A stretch of DNA of 64,000 nt from Parabacteroides distasonis (GCA_021531775.1 JAFBIU010000016.1:16078-80077); one strand, 5' to 3'. Positions 52,542 to 61,719 are shown, counted from the stretch's first letter. Made by a program: numbers and translations. Notes: generated from the sequence alone by a model not told the origin.

Positions 52542-53801
52542 TCATCGCTTGGTCGTAAACAAGGTCGGATTGATATTGAGTGAGACCCAGATCCAATCCT
52601 GCCAAGAATTGTGATTACCACCTTTATAATACTCCATCGTACGTGTAGCAGCCATGACACTATATCCTCCTTGCAACGTTACGTCTTTTAGAATCCGCCA
52701 GTTGATCTGCAGGTCCACCTCCGTGCCTAAACTTTTATCGTATCCCTCCAGTTTCTGTGCTGTCGCAAAATAATGCACGGCCACGGAGCTATCCACCGCC
52801 TTAGAGGCTTTCCAGGTAACGGTTGCGTTCAAATCATTCAAACCCTGCGCAGGCATGGTTGTATTATTGAAATAGTCCATCGTACCATAGAACTTATGAT
52901 GGGTACCATAGAGAACGTTGAATGTGTTGTTCTTCTGACTGTTCACCTTGCTGCCGCTCACATAATCATCTCCTATCGCCAAACTCAGCGACGGAAGGAA
53001 CTGCCATTTGGCATTGACACTGAGCAGATAGGCACTAACTGACTTACCGGCTTTGTCTTTGCCTGTTTGATAATAGAAAGAGGCATTGCCACTCAAAGGA
53101 ATAGAAGCACGATAGGTTGCATAGAGTCCCATGGTTTGCATATACTTGACCGAATGAGCATCTGCATCCCCAGTCTCGACCCCTTGATTCAAGATTAAGG
53201 CCGAGAGTCCCAGCGGTGATTTAACTCCATAATGATACCAAACAGCCTGCATGGTTTTATAAACGGCCTTACCACTATAATAGTTATCAATCCGATTCTC
53301 AGCATCCTGATTATAGGCAACGAAGGCATGTAGCTTGTGTTCACCTTGCACATAGCCGACACGCAACACATCATGACTTCGTCCTGTTGCTGCCCAATCC
53401 AAACCTCCTAACAGACGCTCATCATCATACACCAGTGTTTGACGGCCCAATTGCAAGAAACCACCCTGTCCGAAACGTAACTTCGCCCACGCCTCAAACA
53501 GATTGATATTCCCTTTGTTGGAATTGTTCGTCTGCGAATCATCTCCCCACACACCCGTATGTTGAGCCACCAATTTGAGCGATAGTTGTTGACGTTCCCA
53601 ACCGATACCCAATCGCACACGGTCATTGATAAACAGAGCAGGTGTAGCACCTTGATCCCGTAATGAGAGTGTACCATTTCGATATTCGCCTCGGGTACGG
53701 AGTTGGGCATCCACTTGCAGATCGCCCCAATGCTGTTGAGCCTGCACAGCAGTCAGACTCAACGTGGCTAATGCCATAAGAAGGAATCGTTTCATATTCA
53801 A
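52542..53801 (-). CDS. Outer-membrane beta-barrel protein, alginate-export-like
   Basis: 419 residues with a signal peptide (MNMKRFLLMALATLSLTAVQAQ). Barrel strands with FINDRVRLGIGWERQQLSLKLV and FLQLGRQTLVYDDERLLGGLDWAATGRSHD resemble the alginate_exp porin family, and the chain ends WVSLNINPTLFTTKR. It is the last gene of the nrf operon, 2 bases after ccsA, so it may let nitrite or another small anion into the periplasm for NrfA; this role is inferred from position. Confidence 0.8.
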   Translation of the reverse strand: MNMKRFLLMALATLSLTAVQAQQHWGDLQVDAQLRTRGEYRNGTLSLRDQGATPALFINDRVRLGIGWERQQLSLKLVAQHTGVWGDDSQTNNSNKGNINLFEAWAKLRFGQGGFLQLGRQTLVYDDERLLGGLDWAATGRSHDVLRVGYVQGEHKLHAFVAYNQDAENRIDNYYSGKAVYKTMQAVWYHYGVKSPLGLSALILNQGVETGDADAHSVKYMQTMGLYATYRASIPLSGNASFYYQTGKDKAGKSVSAYLLSVNAKWQFLPSLSLAIGDDYVSGSKVNSQKNNTFNVLYGTHHKFYGTMDYFNNTTMPAQGLNDLNATVTWKASKAVDSSVAVHYFATAQKLEGYDKSLGTEVDLQINWRILKDVTLQGGYSVMAATRTMEYYKGGNHNSWQDWIWVSLNINPTLFTTKR

Positions 53802-53803
53802 AA

Positions 53804-54583
53804 TCAGTTTATATTATATGTATGAATAGAAGAACCCTGTGCCGCAGGTAAATAATTAATACCCCACCAACACATTTGTAAACAGAGAAAAGCGAACAGC
53901 AGCAACCATAGAACCGGACGGATCTGTTTGGGTGCGGCATAACGTCGATGGATATAGAGCAGATATAACATCCACGTGATCGCCGCCCACGTCTCCTTGG
54001 GATCCCAGGACCAATAGTGCCCCCATGCCTCCTTGGCCCAGATGGCTCCAAACAGCATGCCTATAGTCAGGAAAACCACACCGACATTCACCAGATTATC
54101 AACCATTTCAATTTCCAGGTCACTTCCCCTATACAACATCCACAATGCGAGCAGAACCGTTGCACCCAACAGCGCATACGCAAACATATAGACAATGACA
54201 TGCGGAGCAAACCAAGGAGATTGCAAAGCAGGCATCAACGCCTTGCTATGAATCTCCGGCTTCAACAGGTTGATACCAATAAAGACTGCTGCCATCAAGG
54301 TAGAAAAGGAAAGTACCCATTTGTATCGCCACCGTGCATACGTGAGCAAACCGGCTATAGGCATAAAGAAGGAATACCACAACCGGGTCTCCCCCATCGT
54401 ACGTAGTGGCGGACGTTCCAAACTATCCCATAATCCCATGATAAACACAGCAAAAAGCATTGTACCCACAACTGTCAACACAACAGAGGACAAAGGCCGA
54501 GAACGCCAAGCCATCCAAGCTCCCATGCCCCACAATACAACAGCCGGTACGGCAAACCCTGCAAATACATTCCACGTAATCAT
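53804..54583 (-). CDS. ccsA: Cytochrome c biogenesis protein CcsA (haem export)
   Basis: 259 residues, about eight membrane spans. The haem-handling WWD-type motif is GAIWAKEAWGHYWSWDPKETWA near residue 180, and conserved histidines flank it (HVIVYMFAYALLG; YIHRRY). It presents haem at the periplasmic face for covalent attachment to CxxCH motifs, with ResB as partner (system II). It overlaps the resB stop by 4 bases. It serves NrfA and NrfH encoded in the same operon. Confidence 0.92.
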   Translation of the reverse strand: MITWNVFAGFAVPAVVLWGMGAWMAWRSRPLSSVVLTVVGTMLFAVFIMGLWDSLERPPLRTMGETRLWYSFFMPIAGLLTYARWRYKWVLSFSTLMAAVFIGINLLKPEIHSKALMPALQSPWFAPHVIVYMFAYALLGATVLLALWMLYRGSDLEIEMVDNLVNVGVVFLTIGMLFGAIWAKEAWGHYWSWDPKETWAAITWMLYLLYIHRRYAAPKQIRPVLWLLLFAFLCLQMCWWGINYLPAAQGSSIHTYNIN

Positions 54584-55782
54584 CGCGTTGCACCTCCCTG
54601 CTTTTCGTGACTAAAAAACAATCCGATCACACCAATCAATAACAGGCCAATCCCTACATAAACAGCCGGCAACCAAGGATCTCTGACCAATTCAAACACA
54701 CTGAGATCGCTCCAACGTCCTAAGCGTTCATCATACGACAATTGATAGATTTTCCATCCCTCTACCGAGAGAGGCCGATTGACCAGGATCGTATCGTTAA
54801 TCGTATAGCCGGATTGGGTATAGACACTGACGGCCGAAACAAACCGTTTGGGCTCACGTTCTGGCATCACCACGGAATAGTGTTCATCCAGTTTCAAACC
54901 TTGGTAGGGGAATGCAAAAGAGCCGCAACTGATCCAACCCTCCACCTGTTTGCCCGAAGGTTGGTGAACGGCCTCTACATAAGCCGCACTCGCCGCCCCT
55001 ACACTGAGCCATTGCACATAATCGACCTGCAAGGTATCCTGTACCATCGGAGCCGCACAATCCAATTGCCGCACCATACGAATCTCCCAATCCGCCGTTT
55101 CGTCCACGACCTGACCCGACTGGTTATCTACCAGCAGTGCCTGCATCGGATACTCATCCATCCGGAATTCATGCAGTTGAATTGCCAGTGGAAGCTCTAC
55201 GACCTGCCCTTTCGGATCTTGTGCACGCCATTCAGGTTGTCCCACTTTCGTCGTCAAGGTCAAACGTTTCATATCGGCACTTCCCAACGTTCCACATAGT
55301 AACGCCAAAAACAGTCCTCCATGTGACAAACTGGTAAACAGTGCATACCGCTTCCCCGTCACCAATCGCCATAAAAAACGAATCGTCAGGAGACCTACTA
55401 TGTAGGTCATCCACAGATAGACCAACACGAATGGCCAAAAGGAGAGCATCCGCGTCATGCCCAATTCCTCATCTGAAGAGCTGTCTGCCAGCTGTGGGAT
55501 CAACCCCATCAGTAGTGTGAAGAAGGCTACATAACCCAGTGAAGCGACTGCGGCAGAACCCGTCATCAGAAACCGGATCCAATAGAATTGCGTATGGAGC
55601 GCATACCCTACTCCTACGGCCAAAAGCACAAGGATCAACACAACCGTATTGATCGGAAAAGCGAACAGTTCCCAATCAATCGGCCCTAAGGTATATTGAA
55701 GCAGGAGACCGATACCGACCAATCCTGCCCCAATCGTCAAGCCCTCTTTCGTTGTCCACGGTTTCTGCCACATACAGTTCAA
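54580..55782 (-). CDS. resB: Cytochrome c biogenesis protein ResB/CcsB-like
   Basis: 400 residues with four main membrane spans and a large periplasmic domain. FTSLSHGGLFLALLCGTLGSADMKRLTL and EGWKIYQLSYDERLGRWSDLSVFELVRDPWLP are typical of ResB-family proteins, as is the final span IGLLLIGVIGLFFSHEK. It pairs with CcsA in the system II cytochrome c synthase. It overlaps nrfA and ccsA by 4 bases each, so the operon is translationally coupled. Confidence 0.88.
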   Translation of the reverse strand: MNCMWQKPWTTKEGLTIGAGLVGIGLLLQYTLGPIDWELFAFPINTVVLILVLLAVGVGYALHTQFYWIRFLMTGSAAVASLGYVAFFTLLMGLIPQLADSSSDEELGMTRMLSFWPFVLVYLWMTYIVGLLTIRFLWRLVTGKRYALFTSLSHGGLFLALLCGTLGSADMKRLTLTTKVGQPEWRAQDPKGQVVELPLAIQLHEFRMDEYPMQALLVDNQSGQVVDETADWEIRMVRQLDCAAPMVQDTLQVDYVQWLSVGAASAAYVEAVHQPSGKQVEGWISCGSFAFPYQGLKLDEHYSVVMPEREPKRFVSAVSVYTQSGYTINDTILVNRPLSVEGWKIYQLSYDERLGRWSDLSVFELVRDPWLPAVYVGIGLLLIGVIGLFFSHEKQGGATR

Positions 55783-57281
55783 AGTGTTACGAATCGTTTA
55801 TTGGCTTGTGCATCTTTCAGCCATTGCGGTTCGATCGATTCCAGGAATTGAGCCTTCTTGGCCTCTTTATCCGCCATATCCAAGCCGATATATTGTTGAG
55901 CCTTTGCTTTGGTCGAGATATCGGGCAGTTGAACCTCCTCAATGCCATGTTTCATCAGCACCTTGCTGAGAGCCAGACGGGCCTGATGTGCATAGTCGAG
56001 TCCATGGCTCATCATTCGGGTAATCTCCTGCGGTGCATGGAATGAAGCACCATGACTGGCCACTGCAAAGTCCCAACGCCATTGTCCTTTCCGAATCGCA
56101 GCCAGCACCGGTTGCATTTCTGCCTCCGTTGCGCCAGCTTCCCAAGCCGTCTTGGCCTCGATATGTGCTTTGGCCAACTCCTCTTCCAAACGATCACGTA
56201 CCTCCAAGCATTTTGCTTGACGCTCATACACATTCTGGCGTAAGGTCTCCTCACTTTGACGATGACACTGTTGGCAAGAACGATCGATATGAGCCAACGG
56301 GCTCTGCACGTGATGATCCGAGAACTTCACGCCACCCTCTGCCGTATAAGGCATGTGACAATCAGCACAACTGACACCCCGCTGGCCATGAATTCCCAAC
56401 AGAGAGGTCTCATAACCTGGATGCTGTGCTTTCAAGATAGGCGTTTTCGAGAGGGCATGCAGGTAATCATAGTAGCCTGTTTCATCATAATAAGCCTCAA
56501 TCTGTTCAACAGTCGTTCCCTTATCCCACGGGAAAGTAAGGTATTGATCCTTCTCCGGTGTAGCAGGATCATCCTTGAAATAATACTCCACGTGACATTG
56601 TGCACAAACTAACGAACGCATCTCCTGCTGGGTAGCTTTCGTCACATCCTTTCCCTGACGGGCAAATGCCTCGATCAAGGCCGGACGAGAAATGCGTAAA
56701 TCCATTGTGGTCGCATCGTGGCAATCCGAACAACCGATCGGATTCACGATCTCATTTCCCCACATCGCCCAGTTAGCCTTGTAATAGTTAGCAACGCCCT
56801 GTTCCTGCATGACCCGTGGCACGTCTGGAGACTTACAAGTCCAGCAGGTACCCGGCTGGTTGGATCCATCTGTCGTAGTTGTCGGAGCTCCCGTACGCAA
56901 CGTATGACGCATATCCTCTACGGCATGCATGTGTCCACGAGGTGTCGTATAATCCCACGAAAAGGCATAGCCCGCCCACAAAATAACCATGTTAGGCCGT
57001 TGGGCCAATACATCGACTGCCTCGCTGCTATTGTATTTGGACTGAAACGAGGTTTCCGCCGTAGCTGCCCATGTATCATACTCACGAGGAAAATCCGATC
57101 GGAAAAGTTCATTACGACTCTCCTGTCCTTCAAACACCTGCTTCCGGTTGTTGAAAATACTTGCCACCTCCCCTCTTCGTTCAGCCAACGAAGAAACGAG
57201 AATACCCAGTATAAACACGATCACCATGGCTCCACCAAAGAGACACCAGCTTTGCCATGTTTTTAATTGCCTGTTATTCAT
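55779..57281 (-). CDS. nrfA: Ammonia-forming cytochrome c nitrite reductase, catalytic subunit
   Basis: Reduces nitrite to ammonium with six electrons in the periplasm. 500 residues with an N-terminal span (GAMVIVFILGILVSSLAE). The active-site haem motif with lysine ligand is TCWTCKSPDVPR (near residue 147), and four standard motifs follow: GCSDCHD, CAQCHVEY, CADCHMPYT and CQQCHRQS, for five haems in all. The calcium/active-site region YLTFPWDKG is also present. It forms a membrane complex with NrfH, encoded 33 bases upstream. Confidence 0.97.
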   Translation of the reverse strand: MNNRQLKTWQSWCLFGGAMVIVFILGILVSSLAERRGEVASIFNNRKQVFEGQESRNELFRSDFPREYDTWAATAETSFQSKYNSSEAVDVLAQRPNMVILWAGYAFSWDYTTPRGHMHAVEDMRHTLRTGAPTTTTDGSNQPGTCWTCKSPDVPRVMQEQGVANYYKANWAMWGNEIVNPIGCSDCHDATTMDLRISRPALIEAFARQGKDVTKATQQEMRSLVCAQCHVEYYFKDDPATPEKDQYLTFPWDKGTTVEQIEAYYDETGYYDYLHALSKTPILKAQHPGYETSLLGIHGQRGVSCADCHMPYTAEGGVKFSDHHVQSPLAHIDRSCQQCHRQSEETLRQNVYERQAKCLEVRDRLEEELAKAHIEAKTAWEAGATEAEMQPVLAAIRKGQWRWDFAVASHGASFHAPQEITRMMSHGLDYAHQARLALSKVLMKHGIEEVQLPDISTKAKAQQYIGLDMADKEAKKAQFLESIEPQWLKDAQANKRFVTL

Positions 57282-57314
57282 AATACGCTATTTTTAAATT
57301 AGTTTAGTTTCCAA

Positions 57315-57911
57315 TTATTTCTGGTTCATCAAACGTTGTACCCATTCCGGAACCGGGCTATCAGGTAACGGTACAACCGCCGTGGGAGTTGCCGCCAGCG
57401 AGTTCTTACCTCCGTGAGGCACCTGACGATGACAATCCCAGCAGGCCTTTCCCTGACCTGCTTGTGTCATCATGTAATCTATCTTTCCCGTCTTGACCAA
57501 CTCCGCATTCAGCTCTGTATGACAACGAATGCAATTGTTCATGATCACCTGCGAAGAGGCCAATTGCGCCTCCGGAACCTGTCGTTCTCCCTGTGTAACA
57601 AATGCAAACACATGCTTCAAACCATCGGTCCCTTTGAAGAAATATTTACGGGCGATGTTTTCATGGGGTACATGACAGTCATTACAGGTCACGTCGCGTC
57701 CATGCGAAGAGTGCATCCAAGTGGCATAATAGGGAGTCATGATATGGCAATTGATACAAGCCTTGGGATCATCTCCCAAATAGGTATGTGCCCTCAACAG
57801 ATAAAGGAAATAGAATCCCAGCCCGACTATGACGCCGCAAAGCGTATATAGCAACACCTTTTGCGGATAGGACAGGCGAAGAATACTGAATAAATTGGCT
57901 GACTTTTTCAT
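57315..57911 (-). CDS. nrfH: Cytochrome c nitrite reductase, small tetrahaem subunit
   Basis: 198 residues from the ATG at 57911 (MKKSANLFSILRLSYPQK). One N-terminal membrane anchor (VLLYTLCGVIVGLGFYFLYLL) and four CxxCH motifs: ACINCHI, TCNDCHV, NCIRCHT and ACWDCHR. It oxidises menaquinol and passes electrons to NrfA. The frame is open 19 codons upstream, but that would overlap the -7 box (TATGTTTG, minus strand, 57931-57938). First gene of the operon nrfH-nrfA-resB-ccsA-porin. Confidence 0.95.
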   Translation of the reverse strand: MKKSANLFSILRLSYPQKVLLYTLCGVIVGLGFYFLYLLRAHTYLGDDPKACINCHIMTPYYATWMHSSHGRDVTCNDCHVPHENIARKYFFKGTDGLKHVFAFVTQGERQVPEAQLASSQVIMNNCIRCHTELNAELVKTGKIDYMMTQAGQGKACWDCHRQVPHGGKNSLAATPTAVVPLPDSPVPEWVQRLMNQK

Positions 57912-57925
57912 ATCTTTCTTTTTTT

Positions 57926-57954
57926 GTTGGCAAACATAATGTAATTTCGCCAAC
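57926..57954. promoter_or_regulatory. nrfH promoter overlapped by an inverted repeat (candidate operator)
   Basis: GTTGGC (57926-57931) and GCCAAC (57949-57954) are exact inverted repeats with 17 bases between them, in the 81-base gap between nrfH and the divergent MocR gene. The nrfH -7 box (57931-57938) abuts the first arm. A regulator bound here would block or position polymerase at nrfH; the neighbouring MocR protein is the obvious candidate. Confidence 0.5.
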
Positions 57955-57992
57955 TGAAAGTGATCCAAAAATGATAAAAAGGAGGAGTCCAG

Positions 57993-59399
57993 ATGAATAA
58001 CAGATGGAATTTTCAGATAGATCTACAAACTGATAATCAATCAACACCAATCTATTTAGCATTGGTGGAGGCCATTCAGCGTGACATTTGTTGTGGTATC
58101 CTGAAAGAGGGAGAAATGTTGCCTTCCAGTCGCGAGATGGCCAGCCAATTAGGGTTAAGTCGCAAAACCATTGTAAAAGCCATGGAAATCTTGCAACTCA
58201 AAGGGTTCCTTCTTTCCAAGGACCGGGTCGGACTGTTCGTAGCCAACCCCTCCAGTACGACGGATTCACCGATACCGAAAGATAACGTCAGTCTAAAGGA
58301 AAAAGAAACCGTTTGCGCTCCTCTGCTGAAGGTCAACGATGGATTTCCGGATACCCGTCTGTTACCATTCTTAGAGTTCACCCGTGCCTATCGCAAACTT
58401 TTCAATCGGGCTGCTCAATGGAAAAGCCTGGGATACAACGAACCAACAGGCTATCCGAAGTTTCGTCAAGCTATTGCCACCATGTTAAGTCATTCACGTA
58501 GTTTGGCCATCAGCGACCAAGAATTGTGCGTTGTGCGTGGCTCACAAATGGCCCTCTATCTAGTGGCCCATGCTGTGTTACAACGAGGTGATCGTGTTGC
58601 TATGGAGTCTCCGGGCTATCAGAATGCGTACGATGCTTTCCGGGCAGCAGACCTGACCATCCATGCCATTCCCGTAGATGAGGAGGGAATCGATGTGACT
58701 CTGCTGGAAGAACTTTGCCAATCAGAGCCAATCCGAGCGGTTTATCTCACACCGCGACATCAATACCCCACTACCGTCAAACTATCTCTTCCCCGTCGTC
58801 GTCGCATCAAGGAGTTGTCTGAAAAATATGACTTCATCGTGATAGAAGATGATTTCGGGGCTGATTTTCAGTTTTCAGGGCAGCGTTTGCTGCCTATCTC
58901 GTCCATGCTGGACAAAGCGCATACAATTTATATAGGTACATTCAGCAAAATCTTCGCACCTGCCATCCGAGTGGGCTATGTCATCTCCTCCACAGAGACC
59001 ATCAGAAAGATCGCGGCTTATCGGCAGCTGATCGACATACAGGGTGACACGGTACAAGAACGAGCACTTTGTGAAATGATGGAGAGCGGAGTACTGGCCA
59101 GACATATCCGCCACTCGATGAAGATTTATCGGGAGCGTTTGGCTTTTGCCACACAGGAAATCCAACGTGTATTGGGTACTTCTGTCGGTTATCGACCACC
59201 GCATGGTGGCCTGGCCCTTTGGCTCACACTCCCCGAACACCTCACGGAACCCATCCTACGTACTCGGTTAGTTGGTAAAGGAATCTCTATACCCATTTTC
59301 CATTTAACGGATGGACGCATGGGAGTCCGCATCGGCTATGCTTCGCTCACGAAAGAGGAATTGTCTCGGGTCATTGAAGAAATCAGAAGAGCCCTGTAA
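57993..59399 (+). CDS. MocR/PdxR-type GntR regulator with aminotransferase domain
   Basis: 468 residues. An N-terminal GntR winged helix (YLALVEAIQRDICCGILKEGEMLPSSREMASQLGLSRKTIVKAM, residues ~20-65) is linked to a fold-type I aminotransferase-like domain with ESPGYQNAYDAFR, VIEDDFGADFQFSG and the PLP lysine in YIGTFSKIFAPAIRVGYV (near 315). MocR proteins sense PLP or amino compounds. Divergence from nrfH suggests it controls nitrite ammonification, which would be an unusual role. The start is preceded by an AGGAGGAG (57980-57987), a rare strong Shine-Dalgarno sequence in this window. Confidence 0.9.
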   Translation: MNNRWNFQIDLQTDNQSTPIYLALVEAIQRDICCGILKEGEMLPSSREMASQLGLSRKTIVKAMEILQLKGFLLSKDRVGLFVANPSSTTDSPIPKDNVSLKEKETVCAPLLKVNDGFPDTRLLPFLEFTRAYRKLFNRAAQWKSLGYNEPTGYPKFRQAIATMLSHSRSLAISDQELCVVRGSQMALYLVAHAVLQRGDRVAMESPGYQNAYDAFRAADLTIHAIPVDEEGIDVTLLEELCQSEPIRAVYLTPRHQYPTTVKLSLPRRRRIKELSEKYDFIVIEDDFGADFQFSGQRLLPISSMLDKAHTIYIGTFSKIFAPAIRVGYVISSTETIRKIAAYRQLIDIQGDTVQERALCEMMESGVLARHIRHSMKIYRERLAFATQEIQRVLGTSVGYRPPHGGLALWLTLPEHLTEPILRTRLVGKGISIPIFHLTDGRMGVRIGYASLTKEELSRVIEEIRRAL

Positions 59400-59429
59400 T
59401 GATCCGTGCAGTTAATTTTGAGAATCAGA

Positions 59430-59559
59430 TGTTCAACAGCATAAAGCGGAATATTCGTCAACCATTCTTCCTGTCGGTAATCGTTCATCGAAAAACGATA
59501 GGCTCGACTTGACTTCTGAGTGGCATACGTGGTGCTTTCACACTGTTTACCCGATGGAT
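59430..59559 (-). pseudogene. C-terminal fragment of a broken AAA_14/DUF4143 ATPase
   Basis: The minus strand from 59559 spells SGKQCESTTYATQKSSRAYRF... and SMNDYRQEEWLTNIPLYAVEHL, which looks like the closing segment of DUF4143 ATPases (RFSxxDYRExxWLxNxPLYA). There is no N-terminal part here. A matching N-terminal fragment on the same strand lies 4 kb away (63466-63633), so one gene appears to have been split. The junction is at the start of the 85-base repeat (59560). Confidence 0.6.
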
Positions 59560-59644
59560 GTTGGCAAAAAACAGTTCCCCTACTGGACAATTATTTTTCT
59601 CCAGTTGGTTGCAACTCAAAACCTTTCGGCCATCCGTAAACTTG
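59560..59644. repeat. 85-bp direct repeat, left copy
   Basis: Identical base for base to 63752-63836 (GTTGGCAAAAAACAGTTCCC ... CCGTAAACTTG). It adjoins the C-terminal ATPase fragment. A second piece matching the right copy's continuation (TTTCTCTACGCATGGTA..., IstB-like) lies at 59810-59858, displaced by ~165 bases of other sequence. The two copies bound the hsdS-recombinase-rhuM segment. Confidence 0.85.
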
Positions 59645-59741
59645 CTTTTCAGGTGATAAAAGGGTACAATGACAAACGGAGTCTCAAGAAAGGGCGGTTC
59701 AGCTTAAAACTCATGTAAAATAATTATTTGGGGCAAACTTG

Positions 59742-59782
59742 GATTAAAATAGACTTACGGTGCAATGTTCAGAAAAAAGATT
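59742..59782. repeat. ~40-bp sequence shared with the lipoprotein leader at 52439-52477
   Basis: ATTAAAATAGACTTACGGTG and the following 20 bases match 52439-52477 with about five differences and one extra A. At 52.4 kb it is the leader of a lipoprotein gene; here it overlaps the start of the frame that becomes HsdS. It marks a sequence transplanted into the mosaic region. Confidence 0.6.
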
Positions 59783-60715
59783 TCAAATATACAACAATTG
59801 CCCTCCTCTTGTTTTCGGGAATATCTTTCTCTACGCATGGTATCGATTCAGCACTATCCTCATAGAAGAAAGCATTGGCAGTTTTTCTTAAATCTTGACT
59901 ATAAAATCCGGCTCAATGAGCAGATAAATCAGAATTTAGAGGCAATGGCAAAACAGCTTTATGATTACTGGTTTGTTCAGTTTGACTTTCCTGATGAGAA
60001 TGGAAGACCATATAAGTCAAGTGGCGGCAAGATGGTTTGGAATGAGAAACTAAAGCGAGAGATTCCGGAAGGATGGAAAGATATTACGCTTAATGCCTTT
60101 ATAGATAAAAATAAAGGCGGAGTTTGGGGATATGATACACCCAAGGATGGGACAATAAAAGTAGGTTGTGTCCGTGGAGCTGATATAATTAAACTGAATG
60201 ATGTACCTACAAGACATATTACATCGAAACATTCTGATCGACTTTTAGAAGATGGAGATATTGTGATTGAAATTTCCGGTGGTAGTCCAGTACAAGCAAC
60301 GGGTAGAGTTGCATTGATAACAAAAGGAGTAATCGAAAGAAATGAAGGAGCCTTAGTGTGCTCTAATTTTTGTCAGTCATTTAGTATGAAGAAACGAACG
60401 TATTCTGAGTATTTTTACTACCTATGGCGAAACCTCTATGATAATGATAACATGTTTAATTTTGAAGGTAAAACCTCTGGTATTAAAAACTTTCAGACAG
60501 ATGTATTCTTAGCAAATCATTGGTTTGAAGCTCAAGAACAACTCATTGAAAAATTTCATGTTATTGTTTCGCAATATCATTTAATGATTGATCAAAATAT
60601 AAGTAAGAATAACATTTTAATTAAGCAGCGAGACGAACTTCTACCGCTCTTAATGAACGGTCAGGTGACGGTAAATTCTGATTTAGCCGTCTCTTATATT
60701 AATATAAGGACATAA
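59765..60715 (+). CDS. Type I restriction specificity subunit (HsdS), half-gene lacking the first target-recognition domain
   Basis: 316 codons are open, but likeness to HsdS begins only near residue 43 (DYKIRLNEQINQNLEAMAKQLYDYWF), the central conserved helix. It then covers KMVWNEKLKREIPEGWK, a complete second target-recognition domain (TLNAFIDKNKG... to LEDGDIVIEISGGSP) and the C-terminal conserved helix ending RDELLPLLMNGQVTV. The N-terminal domain is replaced by unrelated sequence including an IstB scrap. No hsdM or hsdR is in the window. Next to a recombinase, this is best read as a silent specificity cassette or a remnant. Confidence 0.75.
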   Translation: MFRKKISNIQQLPSSCFREYLSLRMVSIQHYPHRRKHWQFFLNLDYKIRLNEQINQNLEAMAKQLYDYWFVQFDFPDENGRPYKSSGGKMVWNEKLKREIPEGWKDITLNAFIDKNKGGVWGYDTPKDGTIKVGCVRGADIIKLNDVPTRHITSKHSDRLLEDGDIVIEISGGSPVQATGRVALITKGVIERNEGALVCSNFCQSFSMKKRTYSEYFYYLWRNLYDNDNMFNFEGKTSGIKNFQTDVFLANHWFEAQEQLIEKFHVIVSQYHLMIDQNISKNNILIKQRDELLPLLMNGQVTVNSDLAVSYINIRT

Positions 60716-60726
60716 ACATCAAAATT

Positions 60727-61719
60727 ATGAAGGAAAACATCATTCAGGCGATAGTTGCGAAGATGCAGCGTGACTTAGACTGCAGACAGATAGCACGGCT
60801 TAAAGCAGTGCTTGCATCAGAACTGCATAATGTGGAAATCATTGAAAAGGAGGATTGTGCCAAACAGCAAATACAAGAGAATGAGTATATGTTAAACTCA
60901 TTTATCTCAGCAAAAAAGATAGAGGGATGTTCAGAGAAAACATTGGCATACTACCGCAATACCATTGAGCGATTGTTGGTTTCACTCTCTTTGACTGTTT
61001 GCCACATCAGCACATCGGACATACGCACCTATCTATCCAATTATCAAGAAGAACACCAATCGAGCAAAGTAACTATTGATAACATGAGACGCATCTTCTC
61101 CAGTTTCTTTGCATGGTTGGAAGATGAAGATTATATAGCCAAAAGCCCGGTAAGACGTATCCACAAGGTAAAGACGGATTCTCTTGTAAAGGAGGTACTT
61201 TCTGACGAACAATTAGAGCAACTTCGTGATTGTTGCACCAACAAGAGAGACCTTGCCATTATAGACATTCTTATATCCACAGGAATACGTGTGGGCGAGT
61301 TGGTACAACTGAACCGTGAAGATTTAGACTTTCATGAACGTCAATGCGTAGTATTTGGAAAAGGCAATAAGGAACGTATCGTTTACTTCAATGCCCGAAC
61401 CAAACTACATCTGCAACAGTATCTTGACGAACGTACAGACGACAATCCTGCCTTATTTGTTTCCCTCCACTCTCCTTATACTCGGTTAACAATCAGTGGC
61501 GTGGAAGTAAGAATCCGGAAGTTAGGACAAGCCCTTTCTATACCGAAAGTCCATCCGCACAAGTTCCGTAGAACACTGGCAACAATGGCGATTGACAAAG
61601 GTATGCCCATAGAACAAGTACAACGATTATTGGGGCATGTACGTATAGATACAACACTCCAATATGCCATTGTGAATCAAAACAATGTAAAAATGGCTCA
61701 CAAAAAGTATCTTGGTTAA
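60727..61719 (+). CDS. Tyrosine recombinase (phage integrase / XerD-like)
   Basis: 330 residues. An N-terminal SAM-like core-binding domain (SEKTLAYYRNTIERLL ... IRTYLSNYQEEHQ) and a catalytic domain with Arg in ISTGIRVGELVQL, the H-x-x-R motif HPHKFRRTLA, His in LLGHVRIDTTLQYA and the nucleophile Tyr in TLQYAIV. It starts 11 bases after the HsdS half-gene, an arrangement known from Bacteroidales loci in which a recombinase shuffles hsdS segments to vary DNA methylation. It could instead be the integrase that brought in the segment. Confidence 0.9.
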   Translation: MKENIIQAIVAKMQRDLDCRQIARLKAVLASELHNVEIIEKEDCAKQQIQENEYMLNSFISAKKIEGCSEKTLAYYRNTIERLLVSLSLTVCHISTSDIRTYLSNYQEEHQSSKVTIDNMRRIFSSFFAWLEDEDYIAKSPVRRIHKVKTDSLVKEVLSDEQLEQLRDCCTNKRDLAIIDILISTGIRVGELVQLNREDLDFHERQCVVFGKGNKERIVYFNARTKLHLQQYLDERTDDNPALFVSLHSPYTRLTISGVEVRIRKLGQALSIPKVHPHKFRRTLATMAIDKGMPIEQVQRLLGHVRIDTTLQYAIVNQNNVKMAHKKYLG

